This document shows, one piece after another, positions 14,828-16,465 of a DNA stretch of 16,465 nt (positions are counted from its first letter, which is position 1; every line of letters begins with the position of its first letter). The notes beneath the pieces are model-generated. The model was not told the DNA's origin. It did no database searches and worked only from the letters and a program-made list of their open reading frames with translations. The DNA comes from an archaeon (GTDB lineage: Archaea > Asgardarchaeota > Hermodarchaeia > Hermodarchaeales > Hermodarchaeaceae). Where the stretch lies: assembly GCA_016550425.1 (NCBI GenBank), contig JABXGS010000046.1, positions 1-16,465 on the forward strand, given 5' to 3'. The position numbers and the translations under genes are program-made.

Positions 14828-15000
14828 CCTAATTTTTCGTGAGGTTTACAGCCTAGTTCATGATTTATCCTAGAAGGAGCACATAAACTATAGACGTTCA
14901 GTTAAATGTCTAAAGAACACGATATCCTTCCAAAACATAAAATAAGCACATATTGACAAATGTGGGTCGAATTTCCAGGTTTGGGGCGAGTATTTCCAAA

Positions 15001-16465
15001 ATGTTTCCCCTCGTAGCAGCTATTCTAATATTCGGTTCAGTAATTCTAATGGCTTTGTGGGAATTTAATCCCTTAATTAAGAAGCATGTTTTACCCAAAA
15101 TTGTTGATTTACTTTCAGTCGCAGAAGAAAGACAAACTAGAGCCCCGATTTATTTGGCATCGATAAAAATTGAATCGGAGTATACAATATTAGTAAAAAG
15201 TGCTGAAAAAATCGCATACTTTGGGTTCCAACATATACCCGCATTTTACTTCAAAAATCTTCTAAGATGGATTAACGAAGAGGCAACTATTCGTATAATT
15301 TTAGCTAATGAATCAGCGACGGAGACCCTGAAACGGACTGCAACACAACTTGACCGAAGAATCAAAATTGAGTACCGTCCTCGTATTCATTTTAAAATTC
15401 TTGGCACTGACCAGCGCGTGGCTATCGGTTGTGCTAACTTATCGGCAAAAAATACCACCGTCTTTCACGATTTAGCTATAATTTCGTCAGATCCGAAGAT
15501 TGTGGATCAAGTCCAACAGTACATCTCTGCCTTTTACGGGGAATCTAAGGAATATCCTCAACCAAATCAAATCTATACCTTCTCATCAGAAGTGCCCCTC
15601 AACACAGAAAGCATATTCGTAAATACATCGAATGGATTACATGACATAGTTCATGGCCTCTTATCCTCTGCCAAAGATACAGTCATGTTAATGTCCCCTT
15701 TCATCACAAACGATATCGTCGAGTATCTCCTTAGCATCATTCCTCGTGACGTTCAAGTTAGGTTCATCACTACGCTTAATTGGCGGAATTGGGCAAATCA
15801 GCAATCGGATCCTGAAGCACTTGAAAGTCTGCTTTCTGACCGAGTTATAATCGAAAATTGTCCAAAGCTAAATGCTAATTGTATTATAGTCGATAACAAA
15901 GCAGCCTTAGTGTCATCGCAAAATCTTACAACACATAGCTGGTTTTCCAGTGACGAAGCCGGAATTTTCACACGAAACCAAGAACTCATCAACACGATCA
16001 TCGAAAGGATTGAAAGTTGGAAACCAAAACATCGCGTTACGATGGAACTCCTTGATGAAGAGATTGCGAAATTTGACGCCTTTTTAGCGAAGGATGTTGA
16101 ACCTCTTGCTGCAATCCCAGTCTCTGAAGAGGGAGAAATGGTTCCGGCAATCGACAGTAAGGAAATAGTTGCCCCTCCTCTTTTAGGCTTCTCCTCACTT
16201 GTCAAACCTAAGCCACTGGTCAAATCAATCTCTAAACATACTACTTCCCCAAGTTCCACACATGTCATTACAGATCCTAAGTGGATTGAAGACATCGTAT
16301 ATGTTGGTAAGAAGCGTACCATTGAATATGTACGAGCTGCCCAGCATCAAATACGGAGAAAGGGGTCAGTGACTATCCGCGCTCGAGGAAAACTCATCTA
16401 CCGAGCTGTCGATGTTGCGGAACAACTTCGTATGCTTGAAGATCTCGAGCTTATTATGAACCAAG
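15001..16465 (+). CDS. Membrane-anchored PLD-like (HKD) protein with C-terminal Alba domain, partial
   Basis: The frame stays open to the window end, so the gene is 3'-incomplete (488 codons visible). Domain order: a membrane helix (FPLVAAILIFGSVILMALW, residues 2-20); a PLD-superfamily half with an intact HxKxxxxD motif (H130, K132, D137) followed by GCANLS; a second PLD-like half where the same place reads N291, N293, D298, so His and Lys are lost, though the SSQNLT turn stays; a charged linker (about 325-415); and an Alba domain from about 420 (IVYVGKKRTIEYVRAAQHQI, then TIRARGKLIYRAVDVAE), with the nucleic-acid-contacting lysines K437/K438. PLD enzymes usually need two HKD motifs, so this would work as a dimer or merely bind nucleic acid. 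Alba binds DNA or RNA. Start: ATG 15001 just precedes the helix; TTG 14953 and GTG 14962 are in-frame alternatives, and none has a good ribosome site. The last part of the Alba fold lies beyond the window. Confidence 0.85.
   Translation, partial: MFPLVAAILIFGSVILMALWEFNPLIKKHVLPKIVDLLSVAEERQTRAPIYLASIKIESEYTILVKSAEKIAYFGFQHIPAFYFKNLLRWINEEATIRIILANESATETLKRTATQLDRRIKIEYRPRIHFKILGTDQRVAIGCANLSAKNTTVFHDLAIISSDPKIVDQVQQYISAFYGESKEYPQPNQIYTFSSEVPLNTESIFVNTSNGLHDIVHGLLSSAKDTVMLMSPFITNDIVEYLLSIIPRDVQVRFITTLNWRNWANQQSDPEALESLLSDRVIIENCPKLNANCIIVDNKAALVSSQNLTTHSWFSSDEAGIFTRNQELINTIIERIESWKPKHRVTMELLDEEIAKFDAFLAKDVEPLAAIPVSEEGEMVPAIDSKEIVAPPLLGFSSLVKPKPLVKSISKHTTSPSSTHVITDPKWIEDIVYVGKKRTIEYVRAAQHQIRRKGSVTIRARGKLIYRAVDVAEQLRMLEDLELIMNQ

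Noticed and set aside
14910..15098. Minus-strand open frame of 62 codons.
   Set aside because: It runs opposite the start of the PLD-Alba gene and has no recognisable domain or ribosome site.
15798..16322. Minus-strand open frame of 174 codons opposite the PLD-Alba gene.
   Set aside because: Low-complexity Ser-rich translation without family signature, whereas the plus strand has clear PLD-like and Alba motifs over the same bases.

Overview
The window is archaeal. It carries five genes for an A-type (archaeal/vacuolar-type) ATP synthase, a chromatin-type Alba domain, an E1-like adenylyltransferase, many GTG/TTG starts, Shine-Dalgarno sites built around GGAGGT/GGTG, and AT-rich TATA-like boxes. 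An Asgard-type archaeon would fit, but no marker here proves the lineage.

Layout. (1) 79-3923, plus strand: the membrane sector of the ATP synthase, with stator subunit I (a-subunit) followed after 5 nt by an unusually large rotor c-subunit made of eight fused hairpins, each keeping its ion-binding glutamate. (2) 4002-5519, plus strand: a ThiF/MoeB/E1-like adenylyltransferase, a good terminator-like hairpin, and a small protein with a possible PH-like fold. (3) 7292-5532, minus strand: a probable three-gene operon of an AtpI/AtpZ-like two-helix membrane protein, ATP synthase subunit C, and a DUF5615/PIN-like protein. (4) 7461-8437, plus strand and divergent from (3): the peripheral-stalk subunits H and E, overlapping by ATGA. 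(5) 8545-11406: a P2A-type Ca2+-transporting ATPase, followed by a small two-helix membrane protein. (6) 11874-14827: a probable operon of a SAP/Rho-N-like plus three-helix membrane protein, an ABC ATPase, and an ABC exporter permease. (7) 15001 to the window end: an incomplete gene for a membrane-anchored PLD-like (HKD) protein that carries an Alba nucleic-acid-binding domain at its C-terminus.

Working together. Subunits I, c, C, H and E supply the ion channel, rotor ring, central-stalk socket and peripheral stalk of the synthase. The catalytic A and B subunits and the D and F shaft are not in this window, so the complex is encoded in split clusters. The Ca2+ pump and the ABC exporter are separate transport systems that spend ATP.

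Most unusual items: the eight-hairpin c-subunit, which could close a whole c8 ring from one polypeptide and whose DNA repeats form a mosaic of identical tracts, and the membrane-anchored PLD-Alba fusion, which has one intact and one decayed HKD motif.
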